64,000 nt of DNA from Gammaproteobacteria bacterium. Lineage in GTDB: Bacteria; Pseudomonadota; Gammaproteobacteria; Pseudomonadales; Azotimanducaceae. Where the stretch lies: NCBI GenBank assembly GCA_009843635.1, contig VYDB01000010.1:20820-84819 (forward strand). The letters run 5' to 3'. The stretch's first letter is position 1, and every line of letters starts with the position of its first letter. The notes beneath the pieces were generated by a model. That model was given only the letters and a program-made list of their open reading frames with translations, was not told where the DNA came from and made no database searches. Of the stretch, positions 1 to 8,187 are shown piece after piece. The position numbers and the translations under genes are program-made.

Positions 1-1488
1 TTGCTCCAAGCCCCAGCGCGGGATGACCAGTTGCACGCCATCGCCGCCCTTGCGCACATGGGCCTCCACGGCCAACGGCACGGGCAGCGCAATGGCGGGG
101 CGGCCGTAAACCACGGCGTGTTCGCCGAGCAGAATCACCTTGCCGCAGGCCGAACTGCGCTGGACCTGATCCGGTGTGGCTGCCCGGCGCGTCAGGTTGC
201 GGATGATCTCCTCGGCCTTCCACACCTTGATCTCGCCGCTTTCGATCAGGGCGTCCACGACTTGGTCAAAGATGGCCTCCGGGGCGCCCGCCGTGCTGGC
301 CACGCTGCGAGCGTGCAGGGTCATGTGCCCCTGCTGAATGCCCGCCGTCGAAAGCGCCCGCAAGGCGGCGAAATTCTGCGCCAGCCCCACCGCGGCCATG
401 ACGCCGGCTAGTTCGGTGGCCGATTCGGCGCCGAGAATTTGGTGGTTGATGCGCACGCTGGGGTTGGTTTCCAAGGAGGCGCCCTTGGTGCCCACCTTCA
501 TGGGCATCTCGATCTCCCCGACCAGGTCGCCGGCCTCGTTGCTACGCCACCTTGACAGCGCCCTGTACAGGCCGCTGCGGGCTGCATAGGCGTGGGCGGC
601 GGCTTCGATTGCCCGCCAGTCATTGCCAGTGGCGATGGCGACGGCGTCCACGCCGTTCATGATGCCCTTGTTGTGGGTGGTGGCCCGGTAGGGGTCGATC
701 TGCGCCAGGTCGCTGGCCAGCACCACGCCGTCGCGCACCTGCTCGCCGGTGTAGCCCTTGCCCTCCAGATTGGCGGCGGGGATGCGAACGCTGGCACGGG
801 CCAAGGCGCGGTCGGTGAGGTTGGACAGAATGCGCAGGAACACCTTGCCGCCGGTCAGGGTCTCCACCAACGAGGCCACGCCTTCGCACATCGTGTTGAC
901 CAGGTTCGCGCCCATGGCATCGCGGGTGTCCACCAAAAGGTGCAGCACCACCATGGGCTCATCGGCTGCCTGCGAATGGACGAAGGCCTCCACATCGGTC
1001 GCGCCGCCGCCCCGGGCGACCATCTTGGGATGCAGGCTGTTGGCGAGCGCCAAGATGGCCTCCCGCTCGTCGATCAGGCGCTGCCGCGCCGCCTCCGGGT
1101 CCGGTGCGCCGACCACCTGCACCTGGCCGATCAGCACCGGATCGGTGCTCTCAGCGGCAAACCCGCCCCCGAGCCGGGCGACCCGGGCGGCACCCGACAA
1201 ACCGGCAACGATGGAAGGCTCCTCCACCACCAAGGGCACCGCATAGTCGCGGCCATTGATGAGAAAGTTAAGGCCCAATCCGAGCGGCAAGCCAAACACG
1301 CCGACCACGTTCTCGATCATCTTGTCCGCCACCGGCAGGGAGAGGCCATGCTCGCCGCTGGCCAGCAGCCGCTGGTCGCCGGCACTCAGCAACCCCCGCT
1401 GGCGCAGGGCGTCAATGCGCTCGGCAACGCTCAAGCGAAAGAAGTTGGGGATGCGCGAACTGCGCTCAGGTGCGGATTTCGATGCCAT
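1..1488 (-). CDS. mvaA: Class II HMG-CoA reductase fused to a mevalonate-kinase-type GHMP kinase (3' partial)
   Basis: Reading the minus strand from ATG at 1488 gives one open frame of 496 codons to the window edge. Residues 1-430 are class II HMG-CoA reductase, which makes mevalonate from HMG-CoA. Visible are the EEPS motif (E89), THNKG (K274), MNGVDAV (D281) and GHMTLHARS (H388), matching the catalytic Glu, Lys, Asp and His of the family. From about residue 446 the same frame continues as a GHMP kinase N-terminus (GKVILLGEHAVVYGRPAIA), the signature of mevalonate kinase. The kinase remainder, including its GLGSS loop, lies outside the window. The start is preceded by GGAGG and overlaps the upstream kinase gene by 23 bp, so the two are co-transcribed. 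The reductase call is firm. The fusion rests on my frame reading, in which I found no stop. Confidence 0.9.
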   Translation of the reverse strand, partial: MASKSAPERSSRIPNFFRLSVAERIDALRQRGLLSAGDQRLLASGEHGLSLPVADKMIENVVGVFGLPLGLGLNFLINGRDYAVPLVVEEPSIVAGLSGAARVARLGGGFAAESTDPVLIGQVQVVGAPDPEAARQRLIDEREAILALANSLHPKMVARGGGATDVEAFVHSQAADEPMVVLHLLVDTRDAMGANLVNTMCEGVASLVETLTGGKVFLRILSNLTDRALARASVRIPAANLEGKGYTGEQVRDGVVLASDLAQIDPYRATTHNKGIMNGVDAVAIATGNDWRAIEAAAHAYAARSGLYRALSRWRSNEAGDLVGEIEMPMKVGTKGASLETNPSVRINHQILGAESATELAGVMAAVGLAQNFAALRALSTAGIQQGHMTLHARSVASTAGAPEAIFDQVVDALIESGEIKVWKAEEIIRNLTRRAATPDQVQRSSACGKVILLGEHAVVYGRPAIALPVPLAVEAHVRKGGDGVQLVIPRWGLEQ

Positions 1489-2404
1489 GAGGAGCAGCCT
1501 CCAAGTCCAGAACGGTCAAACCCGCCGCCCTCGCGGCGGCCTCAAATTCGGCGAATTGGCCTGGGGATTCAGCAAACACCGCGCCGATGTCCCCACCACC
1601 TGCACCACAGGGTTTATAGGCAAGTTTATAGACTTTTGCAAGCGACTCCGCCTGTTCGTGGGCCGCCGTGTAGATGCCAAGGCCGGCGGCTCGGTCGAGT
1701 TGCCGCAACGCCTGGGCATAGTCCTTGAGCGCATCTAGCCTCGGCTCCTGACATAGACGTTCCGAGCTCTCGGCGAGCCGGTCCAGCGCCAAGGTGTCGC
1801 CGCCGTTCAGGTACGCAGCAAAGCGGTCGATGTGGCGCCCGGTGTCGGCGCCCACGCCGGTCCAGACGAAGCGGCGTTCGGGCAGGGCAGCGGCCAAGGG
1901 CTGAGCTGCGCCGTCCTGAAAGCGCAGCGCGCCGCCGAAGAAGGCCGCGGCCACGTCGATGCCGCTGCCCCGTCCGCCTTGAAATTGGCGATGGGCGGCC
2001 AACGCCCGCTGATAGCGCGGCGCTTCGCCAAGCCGCCGCGCGCAGGCGCCCTCGACGGCGACGCACAAGGCCGCACTGGAGCCGAGGCCAAGTTTTCGGC
2101 CCTTGGAATAGAACGCGTCGGTGCCCAAACGAAAGGTGCCCGGGCTTAAGGCCTCGCCCTCGAAGGCCTTTAGCACGTGCCAAGCCAACAAGGCTGCGGG
2201 AGCGGCGCGGGGCGGATTGCGCGGCAGGTGGCGAAACTCGGCTTCGCCGGCCTCGAAGCCGCTGGCATTGAAGCGGTAGCCGGCGCTTGGCGTCAGTTCG
2301 CAGACGGCCAGCCGATCCACTGCCAGCACCACCGCGGGCGCACCAGCGAGCACCGCGTATTCGCCCCAGAGCACCGCCTTGCCTGGGGCGCGGCCAACAA
2401 TCAC
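1466..2404 (-). CDS. mvaK2: Phosphomevalonate kinase (GHMP family)
   Basis: A 312-residue GHMP kinase starting at GTG (2404), whose first bases overlap the mvaD stop as GTGA. The N-terminus has the GHMP pattern GRAPGKAVLWGEYAVL. The ATP-binding loop is GLGSSAA at residues 106-112, and GGRGSGID at 143-150 resembles the phosphomevalonate kinase substrate loop. It would phosphorylate mevalonate 5-phosphate to the diphosphate in the cytosol, between the kinase half of the fused downstream protein and MvaD. An in-frame upstream start at 2596 would add 64 residues that lie inside mvaD and do not look like protein, so the GTG is preferred. Another GHMP specificity cannot be excluded, but the operon makes this role the best fit. 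Confidence 0.83.
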   Translation of the reverse strand: MIVGRAPGKAVLWGEYAVLAGAPAVVLAVDRLAVCELTPSAGYRFNASGFEAGEAEFRHLPRNPPRAAPAALLAWHVLKAFEGEALSPGTFRLGTDAFYSKGRKLGLGSSAALCVAVEGACARRLGEAPRYQRALAAHRQFQGGRGSGIDVAAAFFGGALRFQDGAAQPLAAALPERRFVWTGVGADTGRHIDRFAAYLNGGDTLALDRLAESSERLCQEPRLDALKDYAQALRQLDRAAGLGIYTAAHEQAESLAKVYKLAYKPCGAGGGDIGAVFAESPGQFAEFEAAARAAGLTVLDLEAAPHGIEIRT

Positions 2405-3342
2405 GAATCGGCGACCCGAGCGCCGCCGCCAAGCCCGGAGCGCAGCGTGCTCACGACACCCGGTACGTTCTTGAGGGCGGCCTCGACTCGCTCGGCATCC
2501 TGAGGCTCGCAAACGGCCTTGACCTGGGGGCCCGCATCCACGGTGGCGAAGGCCCGGCAGCCGCCGGCGCGCAGTTCGCGAACGGCTCGCAGGCACTCCA
2601 CAGTGGCGCCGCGCCAGTAGATGAGCGGTGGCCGGCTACTCAGCATGAGCGCGTGCATTTTCAGGCAACTGGCCTCTGCAAGTTCTGCCAAGGCGTCGAA
2701 ATCCCGGTGGGCGACGGCTGCCTTCATGGCCTCGAAGTCCGCATCGGCCGCGGCGGTCCAGGCCGCAAAGTAGGGGGAGGTCGTCTTGGAATGGTCCATG
2801 CCCTCCGTTGAAGAGACGGCCTTCGGCTCAGAGGCGGTGATGGCGACGACCACCGCCAGCGGCCAAGCATCCGGGGCCAGCACCGGCTCGCCACGCCAAT
2901 CCGGCGCCGCCAGCGCCACAAAGCCACCGTGAATGGAACGGGCCGCCGAACCCGAGCCGCGCCGGGCCAAGGCCGAGCGCTCGCCATCGCTTAAGCCTAG
3001 TCCGCAGTGCGCGTCTATGGCGGTCGCCAAGGCGGCGAAGCCGGACGCCGACGAAGCGAGCCCGGCCGCGGTCGGAAAATTGTTGTGGCTGGAAATGGCC
3101 AACGGACCGATCGCGTAATCCCGCCGCCAGTCGGCCAAGGTTCGCTCGATCTTGGCGTCGCGAACCGGGCGGCCGTCCAGCCGCAGCGCATCGGCATCGG
3201 CATCCTCGACCGTGGTGGTGGTGGTCAGCGCATCCAAGGTAATGGACAGCGATGGCGTGGCCGGGCGGTTTCCCGGCCCGTCCTGCTTGCCCCAGTACTT
3301 CAGCAGGGCGATGTTGGGATGGGCGATCGCCGTCGTGGGCAT
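2401..3342 (-). CDS. mvaD: Diphosphomevalonate decarboxylase
   Basis: A 313-residue protein starting MPTTAIAHPNIALLKYWGK, the diagnostic N-terminus of mevalonate diphosphate decarboxylase. It makes isopentenyl diphosphate from mevalonate 5-diphosphate with ATP use and loss of CO2. The GHMP loop around SSASGFAALA is present, as are the SxHNNFPTAAG stretch and a GPQVK motif near the C-terminus. ATG 3342 is chosen because the family motif starts just after it; the alternative start at 3396 would overlap the amidase. The gene begins 13 bp after the amidase stop and its TGA overlaps the GTG of the next kinase, so it sits in the middle of the mevalonate operon. Idi and HMG-CoA synthase genes are not in the window. 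Confidence 0.94.
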   Translation of the reverse strand: MPTTAIAHPNIALLKYWGKQDGPGNRPATPSLSITLDALTTTTTVEDADADALRLDGRPVRDAKIERTLADWRRDYAIGPLAISSHNNFPTAAGLASSASGFAALATAIDAHCGLGLSDGERSALARRGSGSAARSIHGGFVALAAPDWRGEPVLAPDAWPLAVVVAITASEPKAVSSTEGMDHSKTTSPYFAAWTAAADADFEAMKAAVAHRDFDALAELAEASCLKMHALMLSSRPPLIYWRGATVECLRAVRELRAGGCRAFATVDAGPQVKAVCEPQDAERVEAALKNVPGVVSTLRSGLGGGARVADS

Positions 3343-3355
3343 GGCCAGCGAAAGG

Positions 3356-4813
3356 TTAGCCCACGTAGGCCGCCGGCGGCGTGAAGGCAAAGCCATTCGC
3401 CTCCATCAGCTTGGCCGCGCCGATGGTGATGAGATCGCCGTACTCCGGCCCGGCGATCTGCACGCCGATGGGCAGCCCGTCGGCATTCAGCCCGGTGGGG
3501 ATGACGGTGGCCGGCAGGTAGCTGCCGCCGGTCAGCCCCGCCCAGAACACTTGCTCGAAATATGGGCGCTGCTCGTTGTTGACGGTGACGGTGCGCTCGC
3601 CGAAGGGCCGCTGGTCGTGGGGCATGGCGGCGGTGGCCATGATGGGGGCGATCAGCAGGTCGTAGTCTTTGAAGAACTCATGCCACTTCCAGCGCAGGTG
3701 CGCTCGTTGCTCATCGTTCTGCTTCCACATCTTGAACGACGACACTTGGGCGCGAAAGATGCGTGCCGAGGCGCTGTCATCATCGGCGGCCAACGTCGCC
3801 ACGTGGCGCTTGATCTTGTCGTATTCCGCATCCGGCATGCGCGCCGCCATGGTGGCTTGCAGCAGGTTTTGGTAGGTGGCGTGACTGTGGGCAGGATCGA
3901 AGCTTGGCCGGGCTTCCATGTTCACCGCAGCACCGCCGTCCCGAAAGGCCGCCGCCACCTGCTCCACACGCCGCCGCACCTCGGCATCCACCGGGGCCAT
4001 GTCATCATCCACCCAAACGGCCACCTTCAGGTCCTTCAGTGCACGGCCGTTAAGCGTGGGCAGGTCCAGACGATAGCCCCGCGCCATGATGTCGTCCGGC
4101 CCCGCCATGGTTAGCAGGGCGGTCTCCAGGTCCGCCGCCGAGCGCGCCAGCGGGCCGATGACGGAGATGTCAGGCTTGCTGCGCACATCCCCTGGCGGCG
4201 CATGGCCGCGCATCCAAAGCAGGTTCCAAGTGGGCTTGTGGCCGAAGACGCCGCAAAAGTGCGCCGGGTTGCGGATGGACCCGCCGATGTCGGAGCCGGT
4301 CTCAATGCCGGTGAGGCCCGCAGCCAAGGCCGCCGCTGACCCCCCGGAGGAGCCGCCGGGAATGCGTTTCAAATCGTAGGGATTGTTGGTGGTGCCGTAG
4401 ATGTCGTTGTAGCTCTGGAAGTCCGCCAGCATCAGGGGCACGTTGGTCTTGCCGAACACCACCGCGCCAGCCGCCTTGAGCCGACGCACCGGCTCGGCAT
4501 CCTCAGCGGCGATGTTGTCCTTCCATTCGACGTTGCCCCAAGTGGTTGGCGTGCCCGCCACGTTGTAGGACTCCTTCACCGTCATCGGCACCCCGTGCAG
4601 TGGGCCAAGTTCGTCGCCCCGCGCCACCGCTTGATCCGCTGCGCGCGCATCGGCCAAGGCTTGTTTGCGCAAGTCCACCACCAGAGCGTTGAGCTCTCCG
4701 TTGTAGCGATCCACCCGGTCCAGGTAGTGCCGCAGCAACTCCTCGCAGCCGATCGCTTTGCCGCGGATCTTGGCGGCCAGCTCCGTGGCGGAGAGAAACG
4801 CGATCTCGGTCAT
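3356..4813 (-). CDS. Amidase signature family amidohydrolase
   Basis: A 485-residue amidase-signature enzyme. The catalytic triad can be placed at K80 (in TVKES), S155 (in the Gly/Ser-rich PGGSSGGSAAAL) and S179 (in DIGGSIR). The family hydrolyses amide bonds of varied small molecules, and the substrate cannot be read from sequence. GatA is less likely because no gatB or gatC is nearby. There is no signal peptide, so it is probably cytoplasmic. It is the first gene of the mevalonate operon, with mvaD starting 13 bp after its TAA. Why an amidase leads an isoprenoid operon is not clear; it may only share the promoter. The ATG at 4813 is the first residue of the alignable region. Confidence 0.9.
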   Translation of the reverse strand: MTEIAFLSATELAAKIRGKAIGCEELLRHYLDRVDRYNGELNALVVDLRKQALADARAADQAVARGDELGPLHGVPMTVKESYNVAGTPTTWGNVEWKDNIAAEDAEPVRRLKAAGAVVFGKTNVPLMLADFQSYNDIYGTTNNPYDLKRIPGGSSGGSAAALAAGLTGIETGSDIGGSIRNPAHFCGVFGHKPTWNLLWMRGHAPPGDVRSKPDISVIGPLARSAADLETALLTMAGPDDIMARGYRLDLPTLNGRALKDLKVAVWVDDDMAPVDAEVRRRVEQVAAAFRDGGAAVNMEARPSFDPAHSHATYQNLLQATMAARMPDAEYDKIKRHVATLAADDDSASARIFRAQVSSFKMWKQNDEQRAHLRWKWHEFFKDYDLLIAPIMATAAMPHDQRPFGERTVTVNNEQRPYFEQVFWAGLTGGSYLPATVIPTGLNADGLPIGVQIAGPEYGDLITIGAAKLMEANGFAFTPPAAYVG

Positions 4814-4890
4814 GGTGGGTGCTCCCTGGTGGACTGGGCTGACGGCGCGGGTGCGGCGTAAGTTACCCGATTAGCTTCCTGAATCCCACT

Positions 4891-4950
4891 CTCTCGCCCA
4901 TGCGCGAGAGCGGACGGAGGGAGTGTTGCGCACAACGGGAAATCCGTTGT
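4891..4950. promoter_or_regulatory. Divergent intergenic region with two short dyads
   Basis: The 172-bp gap between the divergent amidase and the gene at 4986 holds two inverted repeats. One is CTCTCGC-CCATGC-GCGAGAG at 4891-4910. The other is ACAACGG-GAAAT-CCGTTGT at 4932-4950. The second lies 35 bp before the plus-strand start and would suit an operator. No clear -35/-10 pair was found, so function is inferred from position and symmetry only. Confidence 0.35.
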
Positions 4951-4985
4951 AGTCTGCCGCTTGTCTGCACTATCGACACGCCAAC

Positions 4986-5312
4986 ATGAAGCGGAAGCTA
5001 GTCCCATCGGCCACGTTCATCAACAACTTCGGGGTCAGCAATCCCCGGCACAAGCTGCTCAACATTCTCAAGCTCAACGGCGGTGCCATGTCGGTTGAGG
5101 ACCTGATACATGAGAACACGGATCCAGACGATGTCACGGTGTACACGATCACCGATTTTGTGCGCGACGGTTTGCTTGAGCCGGAGTTAGCGGCGGGCAC
5201 TCTTCCGAACAGAGATGGGACGGATGATCCGGCCTTCAGCCTGCGGCTACGGCCAAACGAGCGGATTTGCCTAACCGACAGTGGCAAGTTGGCACTAGAG
5301 AACTCAGCCTAG
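4986..5312 (+). CDS. Small protein of unknown function, possible winged helix
   Basis: A 108-residue protein of no family I recognise. The pattern of short helices (RHKLLNILKLNGG, MSVEDLIHE, VTVYTITDFVRDGLLEP) followed by a turn and LRPNERICLTDSGKLALE resembles winged-helix domains, where the last segment would be the wing and closing strand. This is a structural guess. It starts at ATG 4986, 36 bp downstream of an ACAACGG dyad, and ends 13 bp before the next gene, so the two probably form an operon. If it binds DNA it could regulate that pair. Base composition is less GC-rich than the mevalonate genes, which would suit acquired DNA. Confidence 0.6.
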   Translation: MKRKLVPSATFINNFGVSNPRHKLLNILKLNGGAMSVEDLIHENTDPDDVTVYTITDFVRDGLLEPELAAGTLPNRDGTDDPAFSLRLRPNERICLTDSGKLALENSA

Positions 5313-5325
5313 CGTCCCTAAACCC

Positions 5326-5970
5326 ATGTGGTCCTATCTTGCGGTTGGTTCGATCGCTGCGGCTGTCACGTTGATCGAGGTCTTGACCCGCTATCCTGAT
5401 GCACGGCGTCAACTAGCGAAGGAATGGGCGGCGTGGACATACATTGGCATCCACGTCGTCGCATCAACTGGAGCGCTGTGGTTGTTGAACAACTACGTGC
5501 CTTGGTCGTTCGATCCGGGCCAATCTGGAACCACGCAGGCGGTCACCAAGATCATCGTCGCTGCCTTCGGCTCGTTGGCGGTAATTCGCAGCAGCGTGTT
5601 TCAGACCCGCATAGGTGATCGCGTGATCGATGTCGGCCCGCATGCCATTGTTGCAGCGCTGTTGGAAACCACTGATCGAAGCATGGACCGCCGACACGCC
5701 GAGCACCGGTCAGCCATGGTCACTGAAATCATGTCAAATGTGGCGTTCGACAAAGCACAGATCGCGCTGCCTACACATTGCTTCAACGCAATGCAGACGG
5801 TCTCCGACGAGGAGCAAGAAGCCGTGTCGGCACAGCTCTCCAAAATTGCGCACCTAGGCTCGATGACAGATCGTGCAAAGTCCCTGAGCCTCGGCTTTCT
5901 GTTGCTAGACATCGTTGGAGAAAATCTTCTCCGACAGGCGGTTAATGATCTTGGTGCGTCGATCCAATAG
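5326..5970 (+). CDS. Hypothetical membrane protein
   Basis: A 214-residue protein with three hydrophobic stretches in its first 90 residues: about 1-20, 38-56 (YIGIHVVASTGALWLL) and 70-88 (VTKIIVAAFGSLAVIRSSVF). About 125 mostly polar residues follow, including an acidic run near residue 165 and a C-terminal helix-rich part. The likely layout is a membrane anchor with a cytoplasmic domain. I do not recognise the family. It is 13 bp behind the small putative winged-helix gene, so the two are probably one unit. A membrane protein paired with a small regulator, about 2 kb from a restriction island, fits an accessory or defence gene, but nothing in the sequence proves this. Confidence 0.6.
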   Translation: MWSYLAVGSIAAAVTLIEVLTRYPDARRQLAKEWAAWTYIGIHVVASTGALWLLNNYVPWSFDPGQSGTTQAVTKIIVAAFGSLAVIRSSVFQTRIGDRVIDVGPHAIVAALLETTDRSMDRRHAEHRSAMVTEIMSNVAFDKAQIALPTHCFNAMQTVSDEEQEAVSAQLSKIAHLGSMTDRAKSLSLGFLLLDIVGENLLRQAVNDLGASIQ

Positions 5971-6057
5971 CCATTTGTGGCCTAGGCAGGCTGCTCGTGC
6001 GCACAGTCTAAGCGCCGGTTACATGCCCTGTTCGGCTCTGGAGCTAAATCACTAATT

Positions 6058-6402
6058 ATGCCGACCTTTGCTGAAGTGCTTGAAGCGGACTTGATAACAT
6101 CGGTTAGTTCCGACTTGGCGTCGCGGACTTTCAAGATTCGAATCGGCACTCTCGTTACGGTGATAACAATCAGGATTAGCATGCGGCGGGGCTCTTCCGG
6201 GAGATACGAGTACACCGTGAGTCACGCGATCCAAACGCCAGAGCAGCTCGGCCCATACCTCAGCAGCATCCCTTATGGCGACACGCCGGAGGAAGCTCTC
6301 GCCAAAGCGATCGACGACCTCACGCTCTTCTACTCGGCAGGAGTGCGAGCCGGTCACGAACCCGCCGAGAGCTGGCTAGTTCGGCGTCGCTCGCTCCGCT
6401 AA
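6058..6402 (+). CDS. Hypothetical protein, 114 aa
   Basis: An orphan frame of 114 residues with ATG 6058. The protein begins MPTFAEVLEADLITSVSSDL and then alternates short beta-like segments with an Arg/Ser-rich turn. The C-terminal half (YGDTPEEALAKAIDDLTLFYSAGVRAGHEPAESW) reads as a real amphipathic helix, with the TPEEAL pattern common in small alpha/beta proteins. No Shine-Dalgarno is obvious. It lies 87 bp after the membrane-protein gene and could belong to the same accessory cluster. No function is assigned. Confidence 0.45.
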   Translation: MPTFAEVLEADLITSVSSDLASRTFKIRIGTLVTVITIRISMRRGSSGRYEYTVSHAIQTPEQLGPYLSSIPYGDTPEEALAKAIDDLTLFYSAGVRAGHEPAESWLVRRRSLR

Positions 6403-6543
6403 GGTTGGAGAGCAACACGAGCGAACCAGGCTGGTTAGCTGGTTTCAGCAGAATCTGTCCGGAGACTTTGGCCCGTGGAGAAGCTAGCGCGCGGGATAAA
6501 TGGATTGCCGGGTTGTGTGGTTGGATAGTCGGGAGGAGCGCGG

Positions 6544-7902
6544 ATGCCAAGAAGGATTGCCATCGTCGGCGGCGGCGTATCGGGGCTCGGCGTGGCCTAC
6601 GCGCTGCATCGGCAGCCTGATCGGTTCGACTTCAGGCTGTTCGAGGCCCAGCCTCAGATCGGCGGCAACGCGATCACCGCGGACATGCCGCAGGAGGATG
6701 GCAGCTCGATTCCGTTCGACATTTCGGTAACCGCCTGCATCCCCTCGGTTTACCACCACATCGTGCTCCTGGCCCGGCAATACGGCATCGACATCGTCCC
6801 CACCCGGTTCAGCTACAGCGTGAAGTACCGCGGCGAAATCTACGCGCATGACTTGGACAGCGAAATCGGCCGTGCGCTGCAACCGGAGATCGAGAAGTTC
6901 CAGAGGCTCCTTAAGCGCCTGCAATGGTTTGGCCGGCTCAACTGGACCCGCTCGAAGTTGCTCAACGCCCTCAACCCCTTCAACTACCTCAGCATGGGTG
7001 CAGTGCTCAACTTCGGCCGATTTTCCGGCGACTTCCGGTACAAGGTGCTCAAGCCCATGTTCGTCAACTTCCTGATGGCCACCAACGTGTTCGACATGCC
7101 GACCTCGCTGTTCTGCCGGTACTTGGAGTTCTTCGACATCGTCTCGGCGACGCCCATGCAGACCTGGAAAGGCGGCACAAGGCGCCTCTACGAGGCGCTG
7201 TCGGCAGACTTCCGGGACAAAATCCATCTCAGCCGGCCAGTACGCAAAGTGCATCGGCACCCATCCCACGTGATCGTTGAGGACGAGCAAGGAAACCAAG
7301 AGACCTTCGACGACGTGGTATTCGCCTGTAACGCCAACCAAACGCTGATGGCCCTGGACAAGCCGACCTTCCTCGAAGCCTGGCTGCTCTCGTCGATCCG
7401 CTACGAGAGCGAGCTGCACAACCACGCCATCGTCCACTCCGACGCCAGCGTCCTTCCGGACAATGACGCGGAACCCCTCGCCACCCGCAGCAACCACATC
7501 GAGCAGTACGGCGCACGGCCCGACAACTACGAAATCACGTACATCATGCACAACCAGCAGCCTTGGGCGCACGGCTCGGACAAGCCCTGCCTGGTGACCT
7601 ACAACCCGATCCACCCCATCGACGACGGCAAGGTCGTCAAGCGTTGGTGGTTCCAGCACGTGGTGCATGACGTGCGCCATGTGGCGCTGCTGGTCCACCT
7701 GCTCCGGTTCGTGCAGGGTAAGCGGCGGACCTGGCACTGCGGAGCGCACACGCTGGTCAACGCCCAAGAGCTCTGCTTCGTGTCCGGCATGGCGACTGCC
7801 CGACAATTGGGCGCGGACTACCCGTTTCAGGACGCCGAGGCCAGAAAGTGGTTCAACTTCTATGGTGGCCTGATGTACGGCTGGCGCTTCAAGAAGGCGT
7901 GA
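6544..7902 (+). CDS. FAD-dependent oxidoreductase (amine oxidase / phytoene desaturase-like fold)
   Basis: A 452-residue flavoprotein. The dinucleotide-binding motif IAIVGGGVSGLGVAYAL is at residues 5-21 (GxGxxG at 9-14), followed by the acidic residue of FEAQPQIGGNA, typical of flavin-containing amine oxidoreductases. Near the C-terminus FVSGMATARQLGADYPFQDA resembles the second FAD-contact segment. GGAGG lies just before ATG 6544. In many bacteria such proteins sit beside cyclopropane fatty-acid synthase or lipid genes, but no partner is seen here, so the substrate is open. The gene is monocistronic and ends 285 bp before hsdM, marking the left border of the defence island. Confidence 0.85.
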   Translation: MPRRIAIVGGGVSGLGVAYALHRQPDRFDFRLFEAQPQIGGNAITADMPQEDGSSIPFDISVTACIPSVYHHIVLLARQYGIDIVPTRFSYSVKYRGEIYAHDLDSEIGRALQPEIEKFQRLLKRLQWFGRLNWTRSKLLNALNPFNYLSMGAVLNFGRFSGDFRYKVLKPMFVNFLMATNVFDMPTSLFCRYLEFFDIVSATPMQTWKGGTRRLYEALSADFRDKIHLSRPVRKVHRHPSHVIVEDEQGNQETFDDVVFACNANQTLMALDKPTFLEAWLLSSIRYESELHNHAIVHSDASVLPDNDAEPLATRSNHIEQYGARPDNYEITYIMHNQQPWAHGSDKPCLVTYNPIHPIDDGKVVKRWWFQHVVHDVRHVALLVHLLRFVQGKRRTWHCGAHTLVNAQELCFVSGMATARQLGADYPFQDAEARKWFNFYGGLMYGWRFKKA

Positions 7903-8187
7903 CCTAGTGCGGACATCGGATCTTGAGGCGCATGGGCAGATCGCGAAGTTAACAAAATTAACAGCGTTAACAAACTTTCTGTTAACACCTTTAATTTCAG
8001 TGAGTTATCAACGAAATCCAGTACATTTCGCCGTCAATACTCGTCGCTGTCATCGTTGCCTGCCAAGAAAGCACCAATCGCACCCAACCACGACCCCGCA
8101 AAGCGGGCTATCGCCGTCTTTCGCGTTCAAGGGCACTCAACCCAAAGGCAGTTTGGCGGCCAAGCCCAATGGCTGTAAAGTGACCCA
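7903..8187. promoter_or_regulatory. AT-rich leader of the restriction operon
   Basis: The 285 bp between the oxidoreductase and hsdM contain no convincing gene; a 103-codon frame here lacks protein-like composition and overlaps hsdM. The first half is markedly AT-rich against the GC-rich surroundings and holds the GTTAAC repeats listed separately. A short hairpin, CCCGC-AAA-GCGGG, is at 8095-8107. The promoter of hsdM must lie here unless the operon is read from further upstream, but no confident -35/-10 pair was found. Confidence 0.5.
7948..7986. repeat. Phased GTTAAC repeats upstream of hsdM
   Basis: Three units with 9-bp spacing, GTTAACAAA (7948), ATTAACAGC (7957) and GTTAACAAA (7966), are followed after 6 bp by another GTTAAC (7981). 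The hexamer is itself a palindrome, so each unit could seat a dimer. Such an array about 200 bp before a restriction operon could be a regulator binding site or an iteron-like element. Confidence 0.55.

Noticed and set aside
592..1728. 378-codon plus-strand frame
   Set aside because: It is antisense to the reductase-kinase fusion, which has clear catalytic motifs; its composition is not protein-like.
6484..7806. 440-codon minus-strand frame
   Set aside because: It is a shadow of the FAD oxidoreductase, which has an FAD motif and a ribosome site.
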